Assembly (NCBI RefSeq): GCF_934636505.1
Contig: NZ_CAKUAL010000060.1
Span: forward strand, 1 to 12,359
Direction: 5' to 3'
DNA length: 12,359 nucleotides
Source: an uncultured Ellagibacter sp.
GTDB taxonomy: Bacteria; Actinomycetota; Coriobacteriia; Coriobacteriales; Eggerthellaceae
Shown: positions 1 through 6,245 of the stretch, piece after piece
Layout: every line of letters begins with the position of its first letter
How positions within the stretch are numbered: the stretch's first letter is position 1
Program-made: the position numbers and the translations under genes
Notes under the pieces: model-generated
The model's input: the letters and a program-made list of their open reading frames with translations, nothing else
Databases searched by the model: none
Told to the model about the DNA's origin: nothing

Positions 1-1479
1 CGGGTGTACCCCGCGGACACGGCGCAGGAGGCGCTTATCACCGACGAGGAGCTGTTCGCGGCGGAAGTGTTCGATGTGGGGCTTGCGGGCTACGTGATGA
101 ACTCGTCCGTTTCTGACTACACGCTCGCCTCGCTCGCCGACGAGTATCTGGGGGGCGCCCTTCCCGAGGTGAAGACCGACGAGGAGCGCGCCTGCGTGCT
201 TGCCGCGGCGGCGCGCGCGCTCGAGGAGCCGCTTTCCCAGGCGCTCGAAGACGACGGGTCGATGCGCACGTACGCCGAGATCGACCTGCCGCTCGTGCCT
301 GTGCTCACCGCGATGGAGCGCACGGGTGCTGCGATCGACGTCGCGCACCTCGACGAGATCGGCGAGCGCACGCAGGGTGACGTCGATGCCTTGCGCGCGA
401 GGATCATCGAGCTCGCCGGCGAGGAGTTCAACGTCGACTCGCCCAAACAGCTCGGTCATATCCTGTTCGAGGTCTTGGGCCTGCCTCCGAAGAAGAAGAC
501 CCAGCGCGGATATTCCACCGACGCGAAGGTGCTCAAGGAGCTCGCCGAGGTTCACGAGCTGCCCGCGCTCGTCCTGCGCTACCGCGAGCTCGCCAAGATC
601 AAGTCGACCTACATCGATGCGCTGCCCCGCATGCGCGCAACCGACGGGCGCGTCCATTCCTCGTTCAACGAGACGGTGACGACGACGGGCCGTTTGTCCT
701 CGTCAGACCCGAATTTGCAGAACATCCCCGTGCGCACCGAGTTCGGCCGCCACATCCGCGAGTGCTTCGTGCCGCTCGACGAGGACTCGCTGTTCCTCTC
801 GGCCGACTACTCGCAGATCGAGCTTCGCCTGCTCGCGCACCTGTCGGGCGACGAGCACTTGGTCGCGGCGTTCAACAGCGGTGCCGATTTCCATGCCTCG
901 ACGGCGAGCCGCGTGTTCGGCATCCCCGTCGAGGAAGTGACGCCCGAGCTTCGCTCCCGCGCGAAGGCGGTGAACTTCGGCATCGTCTACGGGCAGCAGG
1001 CATTCGGCCTCTCGCAGAGCCTCGGTGTGCCGTTCGGCGAGGCCAAGGATATGATCGACCGCTACTTCGAAGCCTATCCCGGCGTGCGCGCGTACCTGGA
1101 CGCCACGGTTGAGCAGGCGCGCGAGCGCGGGTACGCAGAGACTATGTTCGGCCGCAAGCGCCACATTCCCGAGCTTCATGCGGGCAACGCGAACCTGCGC
1201 GGGTTCGGCGAGCGCACGGCGATGAACCACCCGATGCAGGGGTCGGCTGCCGATATCATCAAACTCGCGATGATCGAGGTGTCGCGCAGGCTGCGGGAAG
1301 AGGGCTTCACCGCGAAGCTGCTCATCCAGGTGCACGACGAGTTGGACTTCAGCGTGCCTCGAAGCGAGGTCGAGGCGCTCTCGGGCATGGTACGCGAGGT
1401 GATGGAAGGCGTCGTCGAGCTTAAGGTTCCCCTCATCGCTGACGTTTCGAGCGCCCCCACCTGGGCAGAAGCGCACTAG
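1..1479 (+). CDS. polA: DNA polymerase I, C-terminal part (5' end cut by window)
   Basis: Template-directed DNA synthesis for gap filling and Okazaki fragment maturation in the cytoplasm. The reading frame is open from base 1, so the N-terminal 5' nuclease domain lies outside the window. The family A polymerase motifs are all present. Motif A is DYSQIELRLLAHLSGD, with the metal-binding Asp at bases 805-807. Motif B is RSRAKAVNFGIVYG (about 952-993). Motif C is QVHDELDF, with its Asp at 1336-1338. Upstream, FDVGLAGY matches the part of the 3'-5' exonuclease fold that carries one catalytic Asp in E. coli. The later Tyr-x3-Asp motif appears to be replaced by an alanine-rich stretch (CVLAAAARA), so proofreading is probably lost, as in Taq and Bst enzymes. 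That part is inference. The gene ends with TAG. Identity is very secure. Confidence 0.97.
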   Translation, partial: RVYPADTAQEALITDEELFAAEVFDVGLAGYVMNSSVSDYTLASLADEYLGGALPEVKTDEERACVLAAAARALEEPLSQALEDDGSMRTYAEIDLPLVPVLTAMERTGAAIDVAHLDEIGERTQGDVDALRARIIELAGEEFNVDSPKQLGHILFEVLGLPPKKKTQRGYSTDAKVLKELAEVHELPALVLRYRELAKIKSTYIDALPRMRATDGRVHSSFNETVTTTGRLSSSDPNLQNIPVRTEFGRHIRECFVPLDEDSLFLSADYSQIELRLLAHLSGDEHLVAAFNSGADFHASTASRVFGIPVEEVTPELRSRAKAVNFGIVYGQQAFGLSQSLGVPFGEAKDMIDRYFEAYPGVRAYLDATVEQARERGYAETMFGRKRHIPELHAGNANLRGFGERTAMNHPMQGSAADIIKLAMIEVSRRLREEGFTAKLLIQVHDELDFSVPRSEVEALSGMVREVMEGVVELKVPLIADVSSAPTWAEAH

Positions 1480-1485
1480 CGAGCC

Positions 1486-1518
1486 AGGGGAGGGCGTGCG
1501 CTCGTCGCGCCCTCTCCT
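1486..1518 (+). terminator. Stem-loop after polA
   Basis: An 11-bp stem (1486-1496 with 1508-1518, one G-U pair) and an 11-nt loop lie 6 bp after the polA stop codon. No T-run follows, so this may be a weak or factor-assisted terminator or an mRNA 3'-end stabiliser. The rest of the 212-bp gap before the next gene holds only the -10 box listed below. Confidence 0.45.
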
Positions 1519-1653
1519 CGGGCTGCGGTCGCGCGTGTGCTTCCACAGGTCCTCTCTCCCCGTGTGACCTCTGCCTGCCGTCACCCGTGTGCGTCCTTCG
1601 GTGCCTGCGTTCTTCGCCCTCCTTGCGCCTCTCGGCCGATTGCGAATCCGCGG

Positions 1654-1659
1654 TATAAT
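1654..1659 (+). promoter_or_regulatory. -10 box for the HerA-like gene
   Basis: A perfect TATAAT lies 33 bp before the GTG start of the next gene, in otherwise GC-rich sequence. I see no convincing -35 hexamer at 16-18 bp and no TGn extension. A strong ribosome binding site (AAGGAGG, 1681-1687) follows. Confidence 0.5.
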
Positions 1660-1691
1660 GGGCCAATCTCAGCCGACCGCAAGGAGGACCC

Positions 1692-3227
1692 GTGCTTCAA
1701 AACGACAAGATTTGGATGGCGCAGGGCGAAAACCCCTGCTATCTGCTCCTCAACCAGGCAAATCGCCACGGCCTTATCGCTGGCGCTTCGGGCACGGGCA
1801 AGACGGTCACGCTTAAGGTAATGGCGGAAGGCTTCTCGCAGGCGGGCGTGCCCGTCTTCATGGCCGACGTCAAAGGCGACGTCACCGGCATGTGCCAGGC
1901 GGGCGTCGACTCCGAGAACATGCAGAAGCGCATCGCCAAGTTCGGCCTCGAAGGGTTCACCTACCAGGGTTGCCCCGCCCGTTTTTGGGACATGGACGGC
2001 GAGAACGGCATCCCCGTTCGCGTGACCGTCTCCGACATGGGCCCGGTCCTGCTCTCGCGCTTGCTCGGCCTCACCAAGGTTCAGGAAGGCGTGCTCAACA
2101 TCGTTTTCCGCATCGCCGACGACAGACAGATGCTGCTCATCGACATGAAGGACCTGCGCTCGATGCTCAACTACGTGAGCGAGCACGCCAAGGAGTACAC
2201 GACGACCTATGGCAACGTCTCGTCGCAGTCCGTGGGCGCCATCCTGCGCGCGCTCATCGCCGTTGAAGATCAGGGCGGCGACGTGTTCTTCGGCGAACCC
2301 GCGCTTGAGCTGGCCGATTGGTTCGCCTGCGACCCGAGCGGCCAAGGCTACGTCAACATCTTGAACGCCGCGCGTATCATCCAGCAGCCGCAGATCTACT
2401 CGATGTTCCTTTTGTGGATGCTCTCCGACCTCTTCGAGAAGCTCCCCGAAGTGGGCGACCTCGACAAGCCCAAGTTCGTCTTCTTTTTCGACGAGGCGCA
2501 CCTGCTGTTCAAGGACATGCCGACCGAGCTGCTCAGCAAGATCATCCAGGTCGTCAAGCTCATCCGCTCCAAAGGCGTGGGCGTGTACTTCATCACCCAG
2601 TCGCCGAGCGACATCCCCGGCGAGGTTTTGGCGCAGCTTTCCAACCGCGTGCAGCACGGCCCGCGCGCCTATACTCCCGCCGAGCAGAAGGCGGTGAAGG
2701 CGGCGGCCGAGGCGTTCCGCGCAAACCCGAATTTCAAGAGCGAGGACGCCATCATGGAGCTTGGCACGGGCGAGGCGCTTGTGAGCTTCCTCGATGCGGA
2801 CGGCAAGCCCTCCATCGTGGAAAACGCGAAGGTCCTGCCGCCGCAGTGCCTTATGGCCGCCGCGTCCGACGAGGCGAAATCCGCTGTGATTCAGGGGCAG
2901 GCATCGCTCATGGCGAAGTACGGCGACGCGATCGACCGCGAGAGCGCCTACGAGATGATCCAGGACGAGCGCGAGCAGAACGCCGCCGCCGAGGAGCTTG
3001 CAAGGGAGCGGGCCGAGCTCGAGGCGCAGAAGGCGGAGTTTGCCAAGCAGCAGGAAGAGGCGAAGAAGGCGGCCGAGAAGGAAGCCGAGCGTCAGGCGAA
3101 GGCCGCCGAGCGGGAGCGCCAGAAGCAGAAAGACGCCGTGGCTCGCGTCGCCACGAGCATCTTGGGATCAGCTAGCCGCACCGCCGCCAACCAGATTGTT
3201 CGCGGACTTTTCGGCACGCGCCGCTAG
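1692..3227 (+). CDS. DUF853 HerA/FtsK-like ATPase (YjgR type)
   Basis: A 511-residue P-loop ATPase of the HerA-FtsK superfamily, DUF853 branch (E. coli YjgR type). Its cellular role is not well established. The Walker A motif GASGTGKT is at residues 31-38. Walker B is FVFFFDEAH, with Asp267 and Glu268. A later segment, GVYFITQSPSDIP, is the usual sensor-like Gln motif of this superfamily. The C-terminus (about residues 424-480) is an Ala/Glu/Lys/Arg-rich predicted coiled coil, and the protein ends in a short basic tail. The length is normal for the family. GTG is chosen as start because AAGGAGG precedes it by 4 bp and MLQNDKIW-type N-termini fit. No nurA-like nuclease gene is adjacent, so this is not an archaeal-style HerA-NurA pair. 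Codon use matches polA, so it looks like core genome. Confidence 0.9.
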   Translation: MLQNDKIWMAQGENPCYLLLNQANRHGLIAGASGTGKTVTLKVMAEGFSQAGVPVFMADVKGDVTGMCQAGVDSENMQKRIAKFGLEGFTYQGCPARFWDMDGENGIPVRVTVSDMGPVLLSRLLGLTKVQEGVLNIVFRIADDRQMLLIDMKDLRSMLNYVSEHAKEYTTTYGNVSSQSVGAILRALIAVEDQGGDVFFGEPALELADWFACDPSGQGYVNILNAARIIQQPQIYSMFLLWMLSDLFEKLPEVGDLDKPKFVFFFDEAHLLFKDMPTELLSKIIQVVKLIRSKGVGVYFITQSPSDIPGEVLAQLSNRVQHGPRAYTPAEQKAVKAAAEAFRANPNFKSEDAIMELGTGEALVSFLDADGKPSIVENAKVLPPQCLMAAASDEAKSAVIQGQASLMAKYGDAIDRESAYEMIQDEREQNAAAEELARERAELEAQKAEFAKQQEEAKKAAEKEAERQAKAAERERQKQKDAVARVATSILGSASRTAANQIVRGLFGTRR

Positions 3228-3265
3228 CTGTTGGCGCCGCGAGCACACGCTGCGAGCTAGCGGCG
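3219..3265 (+). terminator. 11-bp palindrome spanning the HerA-like stop codon
   Basis: CGCCGCTAGCT (3219-3229) pairs perfectly with AGCTAGCGGCG (3255-3265) around a 25-nt GC-rich loop. The stop codon TAG (3225-3227) lies inside the left arm. There is no T-run, so the terminator role is inferred from position. Confidence 0.4.
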
Positions 3266-3318
3266 GGTCGCACCAACCTGATGCGCTCGCCGCGCCGCCG
3301 CCAGCCGCACACTGACGC

Positions 3319-3354
3319 CCTCCCGCGCGTGTCTCCAGCGGAACGCGCGGGAGG
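3319..3354 (+). terminator. 12-bp GC-rich stem-loop
   Basis: CCTCCCGCGCGT (3319-3330) pairs perfectly with ACGCGCGGGAGG (3343-3354) around a 12-nt loop. It lies 92 bp past the HerA-like gene and just before the sequence turns AT-richer. No T-run follows. It may be a second terminator or a boundary remnant between core and accessory sequence. Confidence 0.4.
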
Positions 3355-3487
3355 TTCGAGCGGGTCAGCACGCTGGTCATTAAACCATGCCGTCTAAAAT
3401 AAAGTGGCGCTTTAGAATGGCCACACTTTTCAGCATTCAGCAAGCTCAAGCAATTCAACCGATCGAACGTGCTTTAAGGAAATAAGG
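3355..3487. other. Gene-free lower-GC stretch at the core/accessory boundary
   Basis: No coding region is supportable here. Base composition drops clearly compared with polA and the HerA-like gene. The only structure seen is a small 5-bp hairpin (TAAAG 3400-3404, CTTTA 3410-3414) nested beside an imperfect AAAGTGGC/GCCACACTTT pairing. I see no tRNA end or attachment-site duplication that would mark an integration point. Confidence 0.5.
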
Positions 3488-3493
3488 TAAAAT
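3488..3493 (+). promoter_or_regulatory. Possible -10 box of the ATP-grasp-like unit
   Basis: TAAAAT lies about 100 bp before the ATG at 3593, in AT-rich sequence. There is no clear -35 hexamer. If used, transcription would begin around 3500 and the mRNA would carry the three-hairpin leader at 3509-3572. Confidence 0.3.
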
Positions 3494-3508
3494 ATTAGTG
3501 CAATCTGC

Positions 3509-3572
3509 GGTCTGGATGGACCGGGCCCTAACGGGCCAACCATTTGTGGCGCCTCGCGTAAGCGGGGCGCCA
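3509..3572 (+). promoter_or_regulatory. Structured leader with three consecutive hairpins
   Basis: Three hairpins follow one another just before the ATG at 3593. The first is GGTC/GACC (3509-3522, 6-nt loop). The second is GGCCC/GGGCC (3524-3537, TAAC loop). The third is an 11-bp stem, TGGCGCCTCGC with GCGGGGCGCCA (3547-3572), with one G-U pair and a GTAA (GNRA-type) tetraloop. I do not recognise a known riboswitch class. There is no T-run, so it is not a plain terminator. It may be a 5' UTR regulatory fold or a small RNA. The ribosome binding site after it is weak (GCGGGG). Confidence 0.4.
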
Positions 3573-3592
3573 ACTGTATAAAGCGGGGTTCG

Positions 3593-4726
3593 ATGGAGAA
3601 AATCACGCTGCTGTACGGCACGTCCCTCTGGGAGGGCATAACGTATCATTCTGCTATGTCTGGTTGGTTTGGGGAGAGCCGCGCACTTGAGCAAACTGGC
3701 ATGTTCCACATCATTTACTTTAACTACTACGATTTCATGCAGGGGAAAAAGCTCAAGATCGGCGTGAGCGAATGTATTCCAGCTCTTGAGAAGCTTGGCC
3801 TCCATGACGAAGCAAGGTACGTCTCGGGCCTTAAACCGAATAAACGGGATAATCCGATGCTTTTGCGGTGTCCTTATATGGATGAGGAGCATTACCGGCG
3901 GTTAGAACGCGAGCTGCGGAATTTTGGATATCGCCTTATGATCGATGGCTGGGAGTCGCACGCGTATAGCGACCTGCGCTACCACAGGGGACTTTCTACA
4001 GACGCTTACATGATTGAGTCTGCAAGGGCGGGCTCATCATTTGGACTCAGCTCATATTTCTCGGCTCAGCCGACCATCTACTTTGTGCGAGATGAGGATG
4101 GTCCGGCGAATCAGCTTAGATTCGAGGATTTCTATTTTATAGGGTCGGTGAACGGGGATGAATCGAAAAGAGTCGCTGACAGCTTCTCTAAGTTTCTCGG
4201 CGTAGACCAGGTGGGTGAAGTCTTCTTTGAAAAGTACGTCCCCTATGCAAGTTTCGGGAACAGGTCCATAGGCTGGTGCGTTTTCTTTTTTGATGGGGTT
4301 CCGTTCTACAAGAGCACGATCCATGACTGGCTGGCTGATTGGCATTCCATGCCGGAGCCTCCCGATAGCGTCATCGGCGCCTTCGCGGCGCAAATGGGAT
4401 TGTTCGGGTCGTGCGACCTTGTGCTTACGGAGCGCGGCGGGTGGAAATGCTCGCGAATTATGGACGGGCAATTCACTGGCGCTTCGCTGGGAATGGATGA
4501 TGAGGAGTATGCGAAAGCCTTCGTGAAAGTTCTTGAGGATACCCCGCATGTTTCTCCGAGTTGGTGCTTGACCGCACGCGTTAAGGGCAAGAATGCAGTT
4601 GGGGAAGACCGTCGAGTTGTTCATGGGACGAGGCATTTTCGCCTGGGACGAAGGTTTGGCTGCATCCCCCAAATTGGGAGGGACGCGTGGGGGCAATTGG
4701 AGTACCTCGCTATTCCGATAAACTGA
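3593..4726 (+). CDS. Probable divergent ATP-grasp (R2K/DUF4343-like) protein
   Basis: A soluble 377-residue protein with no signal peptide or membrane segment. Residues about 92-140 (LLRCPYMDEEHYRRLERELR, then GYRLMIDG) resemble the N-terminal part of R2K/CDC123-like ATP-grasp proteins. GEVFFEKYVPYASFGNR, then WCVFFFDGVPFY, resembles their lysine/arginine strand region. Residues 284-297 (WKCSRIMDGQFTGA) resemble the terminal metal-binding loop. That loop usually carries a Glu where Arg288 stands here, so catalysis may be altered. Family members ligate amino or carboxyl groups using ATP; no substrate is evident. The gene overlaps the next one by 40 bp, so the two are translationally coupled. 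Bases from 4290 onward are duplicated at 7786. The call rests on remembered motifs; a new family is possible. Confidence 0.5.
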   Translation: MEKITLLYGTSLWEGITYHSAMSGWFGESRALEQTGMFHIIYFNYYDFMQGKKLKIGVSECIPALEKLGLHDEARYVSGLKPNKRDNPMLLRCPYMDEEHYRRLERELRNFGYRLMIDGWESHAYSDLRYHRGLSTDAYMIESARAGSSFGLSSYFSAQPTIYFVRDEDGPANQLRFEDFYFIGSVNGDESKRVADSFSKFLGVDQVGEVFFEKYVPYASFGNRSIGWCVFFFDGVPFYKSTIHDWLADWHSMPEPPDSVIGAFAAQMGLFGSCDLVLTERGGWKCSRIMDGQFTGASLGMDDEEYAKAFVKVLEDTPHVSPSWCLTARVKGKNAVGEDRRVVHGTRHFRLGRRFGCIPQIGRDAWGQLEYLAIPIN

Positions 4727-4961
4727 CGCGCATCGTCATGGATGCTGGGAAGCTGGAAGGCTTTGACGTGGAAATGGTCTACGACAAGGAGATTCTTGCG
4801 GCGCTTGCGCATCCGCGGCGCGCATGGCCGCTTAGCAAACTCGCTCCTGTGGAAGTTAGCAGGGGGACATGGGATGCGTCCAACGAGCGCCTTGAGAGAA
4901 TCCTGGGATGCATCGGATGGCTGGATCAACTGGCGCAAGAAGAAGATACAACCAACTAAGG
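4290..4961 (+). repeat. Long direct repeat, copy 1
   Basis: Bases 4290-4928 are identical by eye to 7786-8424, an offset of 3,496 bp. Similarity continues to about 4961/8457 with substitutions at 4929, 4944, 4947 and 4948, then mostly stops. Weak similarity of the following terminator arm (to about 4976) remains. The block holds codons 234-377 of the ATP-grasp-like gene and the whole 90-codon gene. The left edge (TTGATGGGG) is sharp and lies inside the coding sequence. No insertion-sequence ends or transposase are seen at either edge. Confidence 0.95.
4687..4959 (+). CDS. Unknown 90-residue protein, coupled to the ATP-grasp-like gene
   Basis: A 90-residue acidic-tailed soluble protein that I do not recognise. 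The GTG start at 4687 is supported by GGGAGG (4677-4682) and overlaps the upstream gene by 40 bp in another frame, so the two are very likely co-translated. An ATG at 4738 is a less likely alternative. The protein has a segment KLEGFDVEMVYDKEILAALA followed by a Trp-rich part (RRAWPLSKLAP, SRGTWDASN) and an amphipathic C-terminal helix (ERLERILGCIGWLDQLA). It has no membrane segment or metal motif. Its preservation in both repeat copies, while the larger gene is truncated in one, suggests the reading frame is real. It may be a partner or substrate of the ATP-grasp-like protein; that is inference. Confidence 0.65.
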   Translation: MGAIGVPRYSDKLTRIVMDAGKLEGFDVEMVYDKEILAALAHPRRAWPLSKLAPVEVSRGTWDASNERLERILGCIGWLDQLAQEEDTTN

Positions 4962-4963
4962 TG

Positions 4964-5004
4964 GGCCGCTGGTTGCATGGCAATGAACTGCGCAACCAGC
5001 GGCC
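4964..5004 (+). terminator. 13-bp stem-loop between convergent genes
   Basis: GGCCGCTGGTTGC (4964-4976) pairs perfectly with GCAACCAGCGGCC (4992-5004) around a 15-nt loop. It lies 4 bp after the 90-codon gene and 27 bp from the stop of the convergent hydrolase gene, so it may stop transcription from both sides. Flanking T-runs are poor. The equivalent site after repeat copy 2 keeps only the left arm in altered form. Confidence 0.6.
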
Positions 5005-5031
5005 TGTTAATCCTGTATAGCGATTATGCAG

Positions 5032-6108
5032 CTAGTTCTTTAGATGCTCGTTTAGGAAATTAACCATAATATCAACCACCTGCGGCTGATTGAACAGCGG
5101 GCCGCCGTGCGATGCGCCAGCTATTACGTAACGGTCGGCTTCGACTCCGGCATCGACCAGTCGTTTGTACAGCTCCATGCTGGCGACGGGGGAGACGAGT
5201 GTGTCTTTGTCGCCGTGCAGGATGAGGAAGGCGGGATCGGTCCCGTCGATATAGGTGAAGGGGCTTGCGGGTGCTGCAGTATCGGGTGTGTCAAACACGG
5301 ATGCGCCCTTGTTGTTGCCGAAAGCTGTTCCGTTCACGAGCATGGCCTCAGTGGTTGCGGGAGAATGGTGACCCTGCTCGATCTCCTCCTGGAGACCTGC
5401 GCCGATAAGTGTTAGGTCTGACACTCCGTACAAGTCAATAACAGCGTTGACCTTCGAATCCTCGGAAGTGTTGTCGCCTTTTTCAAAGTCGACGATGTCG
5501 CCTGTCACGCCGAGCATCGTTGCGAAATACCCACCTGAGGAGTTGCCCACAGCCGCCACGCGGTTTTTGTCGATTTTGTAGGTGTCCGCGTTTGCCTTGA
5601 GCCAGCGCACTGCAGCTTTCACGTCGAGCAGAGGCTCGGGGAATTTGACGGTCGGTACGACTCGATGCTGCACCGAGGCAACGGCGTAGCCCGCTTCTGC
5701 GAAAGCCATGCGATGAACAATGTTGCCCTGGGGGTTCGAGCTCGTGAAGCCGCCTCCGTTTACGAAAACAACGAGCGGAAGTGTTTCTCCTTCGCCCGCC
5801 GAGGGCAGAAGAAGGTCGAGCTTGAGGTTGGTGGTGGCATTTGCCGCATTGACCGTCTTATAGACGATGCCCTGAATCTCGTTGATAGTGAGGTCAGTAA
5901 CTTCTATGTTGAGAACATTGTCGCTTGTCGCCTCGGTGAGGGATGCGGATGCCGTGCCCGACGCAGCCTTGCTCGTGTCATTAAAAGGCTCAGCTGCGGC
6001 AGCCGTAGTAGTCTGTGTTGAGCAGCCGACCATGCTGGCTCCAACAGCTGCCATTCCCATGAAAGCGCCGGCTTTGAGCAAATCTCTCCGAGTCATAGAG
6101 TTGTCCAT
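5032..6108 (-). CDS. Tat-exported lipoprotein alpha/beta hydrolase (esterase-like)
   Basis: A 358-residue BD-FAE/esterase-like hydrolase. The N-terminus has a twin-arginine signal (TRRDLLKAG, Arg7-Arg8), a hydrophobic stretch and a lipobox MVGC with Cys29. It is therefore probably exported folded by Tat and lipid-anchored outside the membrane. A low-complexity Ala/Thr/Ser linker (about 30-60) follows. The hydrolase domain has an NGGGF oxyanion loop (117-121; HGGGF is more usual), nucleophile Ser190 in GNSSG, Asp302 in HGDKDTLV and His334 in ASHGG, so the triad is complete. The substrate is unknown; small esters or acylated sugars are typical. The ATG has AGGGGAA in front of it. It lies 137 bp downstream of the LuxR-type gene on the same strand, and that regulator may control it. 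Sequence composition is intermediate GC. Confidence 0.88.
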   Translation of the reverse strand: MDNSMTRRDLLKAGAFMGMAAVGASMVGCSTQTTTAAAAEPFNDTSKAASGTASASLTEATSDNVLNIEVTDLTINEIQGIVYKTVNAANATTNLKLDLLLPSAGEGETLPLVVFVNGGGFTSSNPQGNIVHRMAFAEAGYAVASVQHRVVPTVKFPEPLLDVKAAVRWLKANADTYKIDKNRVAAVGNSSGGYFATMLGVTGDIVDFEKGDNTSEDSKVNAVIDLYGVSDLTLIGAGLQEEIEQGHHSPATTEAMLVNGTAFGNNKGASVFDTPDTAAPASPFTYIDGTDPAFLILHGDKDTLVSPVASMELYKRLVDAGVEADRYVIAGASHGGPLFNQPQVVDIMVNFLNEHLKN

Positions 6109-6131
6109 TAGTTTCCCCTTTCAGTTTGGTT

Positions 6132-6151
6132 TGTGCGTATCCCCTCGCACA
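6132..6151 (-). promoter_or_regulatory. Inverted repeat in the hydrolase leader
   Basis: TGTGCG (6132-6137) and CGCACA (6146-6151) form a 6-bp inverted repeat with an 8-bp spacer, 24 bp before the hydrolase start. It could be an operator or an mRNA hairpin. A minus-strand TTGACC (about 6220) lies further upstream in the AT-rich part of the gap, but I could not place a well-spaced -10 box. Confidence 0.25.
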
Positions 6152-6245
6152 GGTTGAAAGGTATGGAATTGGCGGCGAAAGTGCTACCCATAAAATATGG
6201 TAATTTCGATTATCACCAGGTCAAAAGAAGAATTTAGATACTCGA

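Noticed and set aside
703..1584. 293-codon minus-strand open frame
   Set aside because: Antisense to the conserved polymerase motifs; a product of GC-rich codon structure.
1581..2657. 358-codon minus-strand open frame
   Set aside because: Lies opposite the HerA-like ATPase, has a His/Val/Asp-rich antisense composition and no family resemblance.
2318..3175. 285-codon plus-strand open frame
   Set aside because: Arg/Gly-rich out-of-frame shadow of the HerA-like gene.
3355..3592. tRNA or phage attachment site at the accessory boundary
   Set aside because: No cloverleaf-like sequence with T-loop and acceptor pairing and no matching duplicate elsewhere in the window.
4052..4696. 214-codon minus-strand open frame
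   Set aside because: Antisense to the ATP-grasp-like gene; no ribosome binding site or recognisable domain.
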